Source: Bacteroidales bacterium (lineage in GTDB: Bacteria > Bacteroidota > Bacteroidia > Bacteroidales > PXBB01). Taken from it: a DNA stretch of 39,236 nt. Shown here piece after piece: positions 17,788-25,315 of the stretch (the stretch's first letter is position 1; the number at the start of each line of letters is the position of its first letter). The notes beneath the pieces were generated by a model. It did no database searches. It had not been told where the DNA came from and worked only from the letters and a program-made list of their open reading frames with translations. Where the stretch lies: positions 1-39,236 of the forward strand of contig JAQVVM010000044.1 of NCBI GenBank assembly GCA_028698995.1. Direction: 5' to 3'. The position numbers were made by a program, and so were the translations under genes.

Positions 17788-18594
17788 TTAAACCGACTTT
17801 ATTTTTATTTCCATCTCAAAGTACTTGTCAGGTTTGGCGTATGGGGTTAGAAAAGATGAGGAAAAATCTTCGGTCAGATACACTGCACAAAGGGTATTGC
17901 TTATATGAAAAATTCTTTTTCGCTTTTCGGGAGGACTCCCATCCAGAATGCCTAACATGACATCATAACGCACTGTTTCGGGAGAGGCTGCATAATCGTG
18001 CCAGACAATGATAGAATCATCCTTTTTAATAATATTGAAAGCTGTTTGTGTGTCTTTTTTAACAGACTCATAATGATGGTCACCATCAACAAAAACCATA
18101 TCAAATCGGGTTCCTAAACTTTCAAATTCAAAACTGTGTGAATGGGCTGCAATATGTTTGACATTTGATATTTTTTTTGAAAAAAACCTGTGTGAATCTA
18201 TATAAGCCTGTGTTTGTCCCATCTTAATCAATTCTTCATCAGAAAGGTTAAGGGACACACAATTTCTGACATGAGGAGCCACATTTGCTGCGCTTTCACC
18301 ACGCCATGTGCCAATTTCAAGATAATCCTCAACTTTGTATTTTTTTGCTAGTGCTCTCAGAAGAGCCAGATCTATTGGAAGACTAGATCCATCCAAAAAA
18401 GCATAAGGGGAAACAGACTCATTAAACTCAGGAAAAATGGCTTCTATTTTTATTTGAGGGAAACCACATTTTAAATTATATTTTTTGATTATTTTTTCCT
18501 TGTATAAATCTTGATTTTCAACAATCAGATTAAGTAGATGCGGTTTTTTTAGTATGAGCTTGATGGCTGTTATCAGCTTATTTATTTTGTTCAT
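17788..18594 (-). CDS. Class I SAM-dependent methyltransferase (Methyltransf_24-like)
   Basis: This 268-residue protein has the SAM-binding motif DYLEIGTWRGESAANV near residues 93-108 and the acidic motif DMVFVDGDHHYESVKKDT near 168-185, followed by IIVWHDY. Both are typical of the Methyltransf_24 family, often found in exopolysaccharide and glycan-modification clusters. Its start overlaps the end of the flippase gene by 17 bases, so it is probably co-translated. The likely substrate is the sugar or lipid-linked glycan made by this cluster (inference from context). It is cytoplasmic, with no signal peptide or membrane segment. Confidence 0.82.
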   Translation of the reverse strand: MNKINKLITAIKLILKKPHLLNLIVENQDLYKEKIIKKYNLKCGFPQIKIEAIFPEFNESVSPYAFLDGSSLPIDLALLRALAKKYKVEDYLEIGTWRGESAANVAPHVRNCVSLNLSDEELIKMGQTQAYIDSHRFFSKKISNVKHIAAHSHSFEFESLGTRFDMVFVDGDHHYESVKKDTQTAFNIIKKDDSIIVWHDYAASPETVRYDVMLGILDGSPPEKRKRIFHISNTLCAVYLTEDFSSSFLTPYAKPDKYFEMEIKIKSV

Positions 18595-19858
18595 TTTTGT
18601 AAGTGTGAATAATATTTCTAATTTCTTTAAAATCGTTTTTTGTAACTAATAGAACACCGAAGGACAACCGTGTAGTTCTTAAAAATGTATAAAAGGCAAA
18701 TATGCTCATTCCAATAAAAGAAATTTGTGTGGCCAAAGCCGCTCCGTAAATCCCCCATAAAGGAATGAACCAAAGGCATAATCCAACTGTAAGTATCAAT
18801 CCTATAATAGATGTTAGTGTGTTGATATGATACTTGCCCAATCCCGAGAAATAATGACCGATAATGATACATGTATTATATATTAAAATACCCGGAGCCA
18901 GAATTCTAATGATGGTATTTACATCTCCAAATTCAGTTCCGAACAAAAAAGTATAGAATTGTGATGGCAGCAACATTATCGGCAGTATCAGTAAAAAAGC
19001 AATAATCAAAGATGCTTTGGAAAGTCGTATGCTGAGTAACTGAGAATATTCTTTGTCGGAACTGTTGGCTATTCGTGCGTACTGCACTGTGGCAATACTC
19101 TTACTGACAAGCCATACAGCCTCAGCCAGTGAAACAGCATTAGAATAAATGCCAACTTTATCTTCGCCAAGATAGTAGAGTAAAAAATAATAGCTTAAAC
19201 GGATACTCAGTAGTTGGGTTATGTGGCTTAGCTGATTCAGAAATCCGTATCTGAACATGTCTTTGAGAAGTGCTTTCATGTTTCCATCAAAATCACTCTT
19301 TTCAAATACAGACCCAAATACAAAATAGCAACTTAAGAGAAAACTTAAGCCATAGCCAACATAAAGTGCTGTAATATAATGGTTTATAGAATGTTTGTTT
19401 AGAAGTGAGTAAAAAAAGATAAGAGTTAAAACAATGGCTACAATCTGAATTAGCCCAACTAAGTTCTTTTCCTTTATTTTTTCATGCCCTAACAAAATCA
19501 TAGAGTTAATAGCCATAAATGAATTGATGAGGGTTAACAGACATATGTGAATAACATATTGCTGTGGTATATCTGGCAATTTGTATAAAAGAAAGTAAAC
19601 AACAAAACATACAACTATTGTCCATGTGTAAGCCGGCAGTAGAATTTTAAGATTGTTATATCGTGGCACAAGATAAACAAGGGACGCACCTCCGGCAATA
19701 TTACAAACCAAAAGAATAAAGGCTATGGTAGTAATAAGAATACTTTGCTGTCCTTTACCTGCTGCCCCGAGATATCTTGATACAATAACAGCAATCACTA
19801 AATTGAGTATAGCAATGAGTACATTTGTGCTGAAAGTATTAATGATTTTTTTTAGCAA
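18578..19858 (-). CDS. Polysaccharide/oligosaccharide flippase (Wzx/MATE-like fold), TTG start
   Basis: This 426-residue integral membrane protein has about twelve helices. The opening KKIINTFSTNVLIAILNLVI followed by VSRYLGAAGKGQQSILI is characteristic of the polysaccharide_synt / Wzx family, which flips lipid-linked repeat units across the inner membrane. No ATG is available: an in-frame TAA lies just upstream, and the first Met occurs far into the conserved region. I therefore use the TTG at 19856-19858, which is rare in this phylum. It lies between GT4 (75 bases upstream) and the methyltransferase (17-base overlap), forming one polysaccharide gene set. Confidence 0.88.
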   Translation of the reverse strand: MLKKIINTFSTNVLIAILNLVIAVIVSRYLGAAGKGQQSILITTIAFILLVCNIAGGASLVYLVPRYNNLKILLPAYTWTIVVCFVVYFLLYKLPDIPQQYVIHICLLTLINSFMAINSMILLGHEKIKEKNLVGLIQIVAIVLTLIFFYSLLNKHSINHYITALYVGYGLSFLLSCYFVFGSVFEKSDFDGNMKALLKDMFRYGFLNQLSHITQLLSIRLSYYFLLYYLGEDKVGIYSNAVSLAEAVWLVSKSIATVQYARIANSSDKEYSQLLSIRLSKASLIIAFLLILPIMLLPSQFYTFLFGTEFGDVNTIIRILAPGILIYNTCIIIGHYFSGLGKYHINTLTSIIGLILTVGLCLWFIPLWGIYGAALATQISFIGMSIFAFYTFLRTTRLSFGVLLVTKNDFKEIRNIIHTYKNEQNK

Positions 19859-19933
19859 GGTCTGTTATATTTATTATTAAATAAACTTACATTTTGGGTG
19901 TAAAGCAGAGAACTTATACATTCAGTTAAAAAT

Positions 19934-21106
19934 TTATTTTTTCAACAATATTAAATTATAAATTTCAGTGAATTTCTTTCCCACACTCTCATAACTGAAA
20001 TTATCCAACGCATATTGGTGCAGTTTTATTTTGTCATAGGTTTGAAAAGTATCAAGCATTTTGTTGCACAACGCCAAAAGTCCTTTTTCGTCTCGAGGTT
20101 CCATCAGCAGACCTTTATCTGGTGTAAGGTGTTCGGCAATACCGCCTGCCGTTGAAGATACTACAGGTAAACCTGAAGCAAAAGCTTCAACAATCACGCA
20201 GGGAAGGTTCTCATAATTACTGAAAAGAATAAAAAAGTCAGCATTTTTCATCTTCTCTGCAATTTCTTTAGTGCTCATAGTGCCAAAGAAAAAAACATAA
20301 TTGTTTAACAGATTGAGTTCTTTTGCTTTTTGGATATGGGAGGAGGCATCTCCGTCTCCAACTATATGAAGCTCGAAATCAGAACGTATTTCGCTTAACT
20401 GTTTTACTACATTTAAAATACCACTTATGTTTTTATGCGCATCCAGCAAAGAAGATACATGTAGTATGATTTTTTTATCCCGTGGATTTTGTGTCTGTTC
20501 AATATTAAAGTGTTGAATGTCTGTTACATTAGGCACTATAAAATAGTTGTTGTAAAATCCAAGATGCAACATGGCTTTTTTAAGATCCAATGTAACAGGC
20601 AACAAAGCCGAAGCATTGAGGGCTATTCGTCTGCTTATCCATAGTGAAAAAATATTTTGCTTTGCTCTTGTTGCTGGCAGATAACCAGTCCAGTTTTCTG
20701 TAATGACATAAGGAATACCATATCGGAATCGTATAAAAAGAGCAATTATTCCTACAGGAAATAAAATATTAAGATGTACAACATTTGGTTTGCCTTCTTT
20801 TTTGATAAAATTGCTGACAGCTACTCTATAAATATTAAAAAAACGAAAGGCTTTTATGATTTTATCAATGTAATTTTCTTTTTCTTTCTTTCTGAAATAA
20901 TATTGGTGTGTTTTAATGGTATTGTTTTCTGAAAGAACATATTCGATTTTTTCTCTCATGTTGCTGTCTGCAGCCACATGAATAACTTCAACCTGATTGT
21001 AAAGGGCAATGGCTTCGCTAAATTTTTCGTTAAAATTACCCAATGTGGCATTCACCCTGGTGGGATACCAACTTGATAGTACCAGAACCTTCAATTGATT
21101 AGTCAT
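19934..21106 (-). CDS. Family 4 glycosyltransferase
   Basis: This 390-residue GT-B protein has an N-terminal acceptor domain starting KVLVLSSWYPTRVNATLGNF, a GT4-type opening. The donor domain includes KIILHVSSLLDAHKNISGIL, LHIVGDGD and the E-x7-E motif ENLPCVIVE followed by AFASGLPVVSSTAGGIAEHL. This family uses retaining chemistry with a nucleotide-sugar donor at the cytoplasmic side of the membrane. I place the start at the ATG at 21106; a TTG lies one codon earlier. It is the first gene of the set with the flippase and methyltransferase and has its own -7 element. Confidence 0.9.
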   Translation of the reverse strand: MTNQLKVLVLSSWYPTRVNATLGNFNEKFSEAIALYNQVEVIHVAADSNMREKIEYVLSENNTIKTHQYYFRKKEKENYIDKIIKAFRFFNIYRVAVSNFIKKEGKPNVVHLNILFPVGIIALFIRFRYGIPYVITENWTGYLPATRAKQNIFSLWISRRIALNASALLPVTLDLKKAMLHLGFYNNYFIVPNVTDIQHFNIEQTQNPRDKKIILHVSSLLDAHKNISGILNVVKQLSEIRSDFELHIVGDGDASSHIQKAKELNLLNNYVFFFGTMSTKEIAEKMKNADFFILFSNYENLPCVIVEAFASGLPVVSSTAGGIAEHLTPDKGLLMEPRDEKGLLALCNKMLDTFQTYDKIKLHQYALDNFSYESVGKKFTEIYNLILLKK

Positions 21107-21123
21107 CAAAAATAATAATAGGA

Positions 21124-21131
21124 CAAACCTA
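21124..21131 (-). promoter_or_regulatory. Candidate -7 element for the GT4-flippase-methyltransferase set
   Basis: Minus-strand TAGGTTTG matches TAnnTTTG exactly, 17 bases before the ATG at 21106. A TTTG further upstream is too close to be an ideal -33 element. Confidence 0.4.
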
Positions 21132-21195
21132 CAAGTTTTTCGTCAAACAGCATTCATTTTATTAAAGCATATGGACTTTTTTCCTTAATTTTTTT

Positions 21196-21203
21196 TACCT
21201 TTG
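21196..21203 (+). promoter_or_regulatory. Candidate -7 element for dgt, implying a very short leader
   Basis: TACCTTTG matches TAnnTTTG and ends only 10 bases before the ATG at 21214. If transcription starts at the usual distance, the mRNA would have almost no 5' leader. No clear -33 element is present. Confidence 0.42.
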
Positions 21204-21213
21204 AAATAAAAAA

Positions 21214-22425
21214 ATGCAGGAAAAACTTTTTAAAGGGGTGGCCATTCAAAAGACTGATGCCAAGTGGGAGGCTTCAGTTAAACGAGAAAATGATATTGAT
21301 TACAGAAAGGAAGACATACGAACCGAATTCGAAAGGGATTATAACCGTATTTTACACAGTAAAGCATACAGGCGTCTGAAAAATAAAACACAAGTGTTTT
21401 TTGCTACTCGCAACGATAATATATGTACCCGTATAGAACATGTGAATCATGTTTCTTCGGTTAGTTATACAATTTCTAAATTTCTTGGGCTTAATACCCA
21501 ACTCACCATGGCTATTGCCATAGGACATGATCTGGGTCATGCACCTTTTGGGCATTCAGGAGAACGAATTATCAAGAGCATTGTAGATAAAGTTCTTAAT
21601 GACAACTTTTGGCATGAAAAAAACAGCTTGAGGGTAATTGATTCTATTGAAACGCTGGAAGACAGCACGGGCAAACATAAAAATCTCAATCTAACATATG
21701 CCGTGCGTGACGGTATTGTTTCGCACTGCGGGGAAGTAAATGAAAATGCACTTGTACCCAGAAATGAAGTCATTGATTTACATACAATAAAAAAACCAAA
21801 TGAATATGCTCCTTTTACATGGGAAGGCTGTGTGGTGAAAATTGCCGATAAAATCTCATATCTGGGCAGAGATATTGAAGATGCGCTTACCCTCAATATC
21901 CTCAATCGCGATCAATTGAGTGCATTGAAAGATATTGCCGGTGAAAATTATAAAGCCATTAACAATACTATTCTGATGCACGATTTTATTATAGATCTAT
22001 GTAAAAGCAGCCATCCTGATATTGGTATTTGTTTTTCGGAAAATTACCTGCGTTTGATTAATGATGTGAAAAAATTTAACTACCAGAATATTTATAACCA
22101 CAAAAGACTAAAAAATTATGAGAAGTACGCTAAGTTAGTTATAGAGTCAATTTATGAAGCTTTGTGTGGTTTTTATGACGGACCTTCTACAATAGAGAAA
22201 ATTAGCAGCTATCAAAGGTCTTTTCCCATTCTGTGTACAGCTTTTATTCAATGGCTCGAAAAATACGACAAGAATTCCCGATCTGAAAAACTTCTTTTGT
22301 TGGAGAATAAAACACTCTACGATTTGAATATTGAAAATGATTACAATAAAGCGATTATTGACTTTATTGCAAGCATTACCGATAATTTTGCCATTGAAAT
22401 TTTTAATGAATTAAGCAGTTTTTAA
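21214..22425 (+). CDS. dgt: dGTP triphosphohydrolase (dGTPase), HD superfamily
   Basis: This 403-residue HD-domain protein shows the dGTPase signature: DYNRILHSKAYRRLKNKTQV at 42-61 and RIEHVNHV at 73-80 with the first metal-binding His. AIGHDLGHAPFGHSGE at 102-117 holds the HD pair, and YAVRDGIVSHCGE and VKIADKISYLGRDIEDAL supply the later His/Asp ligands. The enzyme splits dGTP (or other dNTPs) into deoxynucleoside and triphosphate and so adjusts dNTP pools. The length fits the shorter bacterial dGTPase-like group rather than the 505-residue E. coli Dgt. It is followed after one base by the rhomboid gene. Confidence 0.92.
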   Translation: MQEKLFKGVAIQKTDAKWEASVKRENDIDYRKEDIRTEFERDYNRILHSKAYRRLKNKTQVFFATRNDNICTRIEHVNHVSSVSYTISKFLGLNTQLTMAIAIGHDLGHAPFGHSGERIIKSIVDKVLNDNFWHEKNSLRVIDSIETLEDSTGKHKNLNLTYAVRDGIVSHCGEVNENALVPRNEVIDLHTIKKPNEYAPFTWEGCVVKIADKISYLGRDIEDALTLNILNRDQLSALKDIAGENYKAINNTILMHDFIIDLCKSSHPDIGICFSENYLRLINDVKKFNYQNIYNHKRLKNYEKYAKLVIESIYEALCGFYDGPSTIEKISSYQRSFPILCTAFIQWLEKYDKNSRSEKLLLLENKTLYDLNIENDYNKAIIDFIASITDNFAIEIFNELSSF

Positions 22426-22426
22426 T

Positions 22427-23047
22427 ATGACCATTACTATTTTAATAATAATTGGAACTGTCATTGTTTCGATTGCAGCTTTTCAGAAAAGAGAACTTCA
22501 CGAAAAGCTGATGTTCGACCCTTATTCTATTGTCATTAACAAGACATGGTATCGTTTTTTCTCTTATGCCCTCGTTCATGCCGACTGGGGTCATTTGTTG
22601 ATCAATATGTTTGTGCTTTATTCTTTTGGAACTAATGTTGAATACCTATTCAGTTATTTTTTCGGAGGAAAAGCTGTTCTGTATTTTTTACTCCTCTATG
22701 TGGGCGGGGTATTTGTTTCTGTGATACCGTCTTTTGAAAAAAACAAACACAATCCATATTATGTGGCTGTAGGTGCTTCAGGAGCTGTTTCTGCTGTGCT
22801 TTTTTCGAGCATCCTCATGTACCCGCAGGGCGAGATAATTTTTTTACTGCTCCCAATTCCTATTCCGGCTTATATTTTTGGCATTTTATATCTTGTGTAT
22901 TCTTGGTATATGGCTAAGCGTGGCAGAGACAATATCGGGCATGATGTGCATTTCTGGGGAGCCATTTTTGGTTTTGCTTTTACCATTCTTCTTAAACCGC
23001 AACTTTTTTTATCTTTTATTCATGAAATAACATCTTTTCTGAGATGA
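22427..23047 (+). CDS. Rhomboid family intramembrane serine protease
   Basis: This 206-residue protein has six to seven membrane segments. WYRFFSYALVHADWGHLLIN (41-60) is the rhomboid L1/TM2 region with its His and Asn. VGASGAVSAVL contains the nucleophile Ser118 in the GxSG motif. GHDVHFWGAIFG provides the catalytic His175 in the last core helix. It cleaves membrane proteins within or near their transmembrane segments; the substrate is unknown. It begins one base after the dgt stop, and its own stop overlaps the next start (ATGA), so the three genes look like one translationally coupled operon with no obvious functional link. Confidence 0.92.
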   Translation: MTITILIIIGTVIVSIAAFQKRELHEKLMFDPYSIVINKTWYRFFSYALVHADWGHLLINMFVLYSFGTNVEYLFSYFFGGKAVLYFLLLYVGGVFVSVIPSFEKNKHNPYYVAVGASGAVSAVLFSSILMYPQGEIIFLLLPIPIPAYIFGILYLVYSWYMAKRGRDNIGHDVHFWGAIFGFAFTILLKPQLFLSFIHEITSFLR

Positions 23048-23889
23048 AATCATTTGTAAATATTAACGGTTTAATAAAAAAAACCAATACATACTTTCCT
23101 TTTGAAAAAAACAGGGCTTTTTATTATGGAGATGGCCTTTTTGAAACAATTAGGGTGTTTAAAGGGAAACCTTTGTTTGTAAAGTATCATTTTGAAAGAC
23201 TTTCAAAAGGACTTGAAGTGTTGGGAATTATCGTTGAAAAATTTTCTGATTTAGCATCATTTGAGAAGGAATTACTAAAAACGATTCAAAATAATGAAAT
23301 TATAGCTTCCGGACGCCTAAGATGTGCTGTATTCCGCAATGAAGGCGGCTATTATAAACCTTTAACGAATAATGGCTCTTATTTTATTGAAGCCTTTGCC
23401 ATTTCTGAATCTGATTATAAAATTGGAGATGGGATTCTTCTTGATATTTGCGAAACCATACAAAAACCTGTTAATTTTCTATCAAATCTCAAAAATCCCC
23501 ATGCGCTGATATCTGTTCTTGCTGCAAAAAGTATCAATGAACCTTATACAGATATGATTTTGTTGAACACTTATGGCAATGTTTGCGAAGCACTGAGTTC
23601 CAATATTTTCATAATCAAAGAGGGTATTCTCTATACACCCCACCTCAATCAAGCTTGTGTTGAAGGTATTATGAGACAGGTCGTTATTAATAATGTCGCT
23701 CCTGCTCTAAATTACAAAGTTGTTGAAACAGCTATAAATTTGTTTGAAATAGAGGAGGCTGATGAAGTTTTTTTAACCAATGTTATAAATGGTTTAAAAT
23801 GGGTAAAGTCTTTTAGAAAGAAAAGTTATAAGAATGACAAAACCATTCCTATTCATAATGTGCTCAACACATTAATATCTCAACAATAA
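23044..23889 (+). CDS. Class IV aminotransferase (PLP fold type IV; PabC/IlvE-like)
   Basis: This 281-residue protein has the fold-type IV core: YYGDGLFETIRVFKGKPLFV at 27-46 and the PLP lysine, probably K150 in NLKNPHAL. DMILLNTYGNVCEALSSNIF at 170-189 includes the conserved Glu182 that binds the pyridine nitrogen. ACVEGIMRQVV is the phosphate-binding region, and EADEVFLTNVINGLKWV near the end is typical. The family includes branched-chain aminotransferase, D-amino acid transaminase and aminodeoxychorismate lyase. The length and the ETIRV start slightly favour an aminodeoxychorismate-lyase-like enzyme (folate synthesis), but the reaction cannot be decided from sequence. Its ATG overlaps the rhomboid stop by four bases. 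Confidence 0.87.
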   Translation: MKSFVNINGLIKKTNTYFPFEKNRAFYYGDGLFETIRVFKGKPLFVKYHFERLSKGLEVLGIIVEKFSDLASFEKELLKTIQNNEIIASGRLRCAVFRNEGGYYKPLTNNGSYFIEAFAISESDYKIGDGILLDICETIQKPVNFLSNLKNPHALISVLAAKSINEPYTDMILLNTYGNVCEALSSNIFIIKEGILYTPHLNQACVEGIMRQVVINNVAPALNYKVVETAINLFEIEEADEVFLTNVINGLKWVKSFRKKSYKNDKTIPIHNVLNTLISQQ

Positions 23890-23896
23890 CCAAATT

Positions 23897-24082
23897 TTAA
23901 AAACATCCGAGTTGGCACTTGGTGATTTTGATGTTGTTTTCATTGATTACTTTTGCCACATCGCTGATTTTTACGTTGCAAGAAAAAGCCACATCATAAG
24001 CTGCATTACATTCAATTTTCCATTTACCGTCTATGTTTTGAGAGTGTTTAAAAACCTCTTCTTTTATTTTTTCTTTGTCCAT
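23897..24082 (-). CDS. Small cysteine-containing protein of unknown function, ending CQLGCF
   Basis: This is a 61-residue ORF with a real-gene look: ATG at 24082, an exact TAnnTTTG element (TAACTTTG, minus strand 24103-24096) 13 bases upstream, and a composition that reads as a compact helical protein. It has a segment DGKWKIECNAAYDVAF, then a helix-turn-helix-like stretch (NVKISDVAKVINENNIKI), and ends KCQLGCF. The pattern Cys - Ala/Ala helix - VxxVAxxxNxxxIKIxxCQLGCF resembles small proteins I have seen annotated as hypothetical in anaerobes, but I cannot name the family. Four Cys in 61 residues allow a metal or redox role. It converges with the aminotransferase (7-base gap). Confidence 0.68.
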   Translation of the reverse strand: MDKEKIKEEVFKHSQNIDGKWKIECNAAYDVAFSCNVKISDVAKVINENNIKITKCQLGCF

Positions 24083-24095
24083 GGTTGTTTTTATA

Positions 24096-24103
24096 CAAAG
24101 TTA
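24096..24103 (-). promoter_or_regulatory. Candidate -7 element for the 61-residue protein
   Basis: Minus-strand TAACTTTG, identical to the glnS -7 element, lies 13 bases before the ATG at 24082. No good -33 element is visible; a TTG lies 13 bases upstream of it. Confidence 0.4.
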
Positions 24104-24158
24104 TGAAATATGAGAACAATTATAATGAAATACTGTTAAAACATATTTATAAAAAATG

Positions 24159-24166
24159 TATTTTTG
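24159..24166 (+). promoter_or_regulatory. Candidate -7 element for tadA
   Basis: TATTTTTG fits TAnnTTTG and lies 24 bases before the tadA ATG. The sequence around is very AT-rich, so a chance match is possible. Confidence 0.38.
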
Positions 24167-24190
24167 TTTTTATTACTGTAAAAACTATTA

Positions 24191-24640
24191 ATGCAAGAGG
24201 GCATATTGTCTGACACGTATTTTATGAAGGAGGCCATGAAAGAAGCCCAAAAAGCTTTTGAAAAGGATGAGGTCCCCATTGGTGCTGTAATTGTTTGTAA
24301 TGATGTTATAATAGCCCGTGCCCATAATCTTGTTGAAGCGCTTCAAGATGTAACAGCTCATGCAGAAATTCTCGCCTATACTGCTGCAGCAGAATATCTT
24401 GGGAACAAACTTCTTCCTCAATGCACCATGTACGTAACATTAGAACCTTGTCCCATGTGTGCAGGTGCTTTGAGCGCCGCACGAATTGGCCGTCTTGTTT
24501 TTGGTGCTCATGATGAAAAAAGAGGGTATAGCATTTTCAATAATAAATTGTTACACGCATCGACTAAATTATCAACCGGTTTCTTAAAAGACGAGAGTAT
24601 TAACATTCTGCAAAAATTCTTCAATAGTAAAAGAGAATAA
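24191..24640 (+). CDS. tadA: tRNA-specific adenosine deaminase TadA
   Basis: This 149-residue deaminase converts A34 to inosine in the tRNA-Arg(ACG) anticodon. Zinc and proton-shuttle residues are visible: TAHAEI with His57 and Glu59, and EPCPMCAGAL with Cys87 and Cys90. PIGAVIV and RIGRLVFGAHDEKRGY are typical TadA segments; the latter separates it from free cytidine or guanine deaminases. The length is within the normal 145-170 range. The response regulator starts 12 bases after its stop, so the two may share a transcript. Confidence 0.92.
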   Translation: MQEGILSDTYFMKEAMKEAQKAFEKDEVPIGAVIVCNDVIIARAHNLVEALQDVTAHAEILAYTAAAEYLGNKLLPQCTMYVTLEPCPMCAGALSAARIGRLVFGAHDEKRGYSIFNNKLLHASTKLSTGFLKDESINILQKFFNSKRE

Positions 24641-24652
24641 AACTAGATTATT

Positions 24653-25303
24653 ATGAATAAAAAAAATGTGGGGATTTTTATAGTTGAAGATGTGGAACTT
24701 TTTAGAAAAGGACTAACTTTGGTCATTAATAAGTTTGAAAATACCCGCGTTGTAGGCGAAGCAGGTACAGGAAAAGAATTCTTAAACCTTTTGCCTGGTT
24801 TAGATGCTGATATCATTCTTATGGATATCGAGCTGCCTGATATGAATGGAATAGAAATTACCAAAAAAGCTCTGGCTGTTAAACCTGACTTGAAAATCAT
24901 TGCACTTACCATGTATGGAGAAGATGAGTACATTGAAAATATGATTGCTTCAGGAGCAAAGGGTTTTTTACTTAAAACCATTGGCAAGGAAGAGCTGAAA
25001 AAAGCCTTTGCTGCTGTTTCAAACGGTCGGTTTTATTACAGCGAGGAACTGATGTCCTATTTTTGTAAAAAAATGACCAAAACCAAAAGCGATGATAAAA
25101 TAAAAGACATACTTACTGCCAGAGAACTCGAAATTCTTAAGTATATTGCTAAAGGTCTGAATGATTCTGAAATAGGAGATGCTTTATATATCAGCCCCCG
25201 AACAGTTAGTACACACAAAAGCAAAATCTTGTTCAAAACAAATTGCAACAACACGGTTAAACTTATAATCTTTGCTGTCAAACACAATTTGATAGAATTG
25301 TGA
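24653..25303 (+). CDS. NarL/FixJ-type response regulator
   Basis: This 216-residue protein has a receiver domain (about 5-120) with acidic pocket E12/D13, phospho-acceptor D58 in LMDIELPD, T86 and K108 (FLLKTIG), so the phosphorylation site is intact. A LuxR-type helix-turn-helix (about 148-210) has LTARELEILKYIAKGLNDSE and ISPRTVSTHKSKIL. It is a DNA-binding transcription regulator controlled by phosphorylation. No histidine kinase is encoded nearby, so it is an orphan here; its partner and targets are unknown. It lies directly behind tadA and converges with the beta-barrel gene. Confidence 0.92.
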   Translation: MNKKNVGIFIVEDVELFRKGLTLVINKFENTRVVGEAGTGKEFLNLLPGLDADIILMDIELPDMNGIEITKKALAVKPDLKIIALTMYGEDEYIENMIASGAKGFLLKTIGKEELKKAFAAVSNGRFYYSEELMSYFCKKMTKTKSDDKIKDILTARELEILKYIAKGLNDSEIGDALYISPRTVSTHKSKILFKTNCNNTVKLIIFAVKHNLIEL

Positions 25304-25315
25304 TAAGAAAAAAAT

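Noticed and set aside
21537-21905. 122-codon antisense ORF inside dgt
   Set aside because: It lies entirely over conserved dgt catalytic codons and shows no protein-like composition; a shadow of the real gene.
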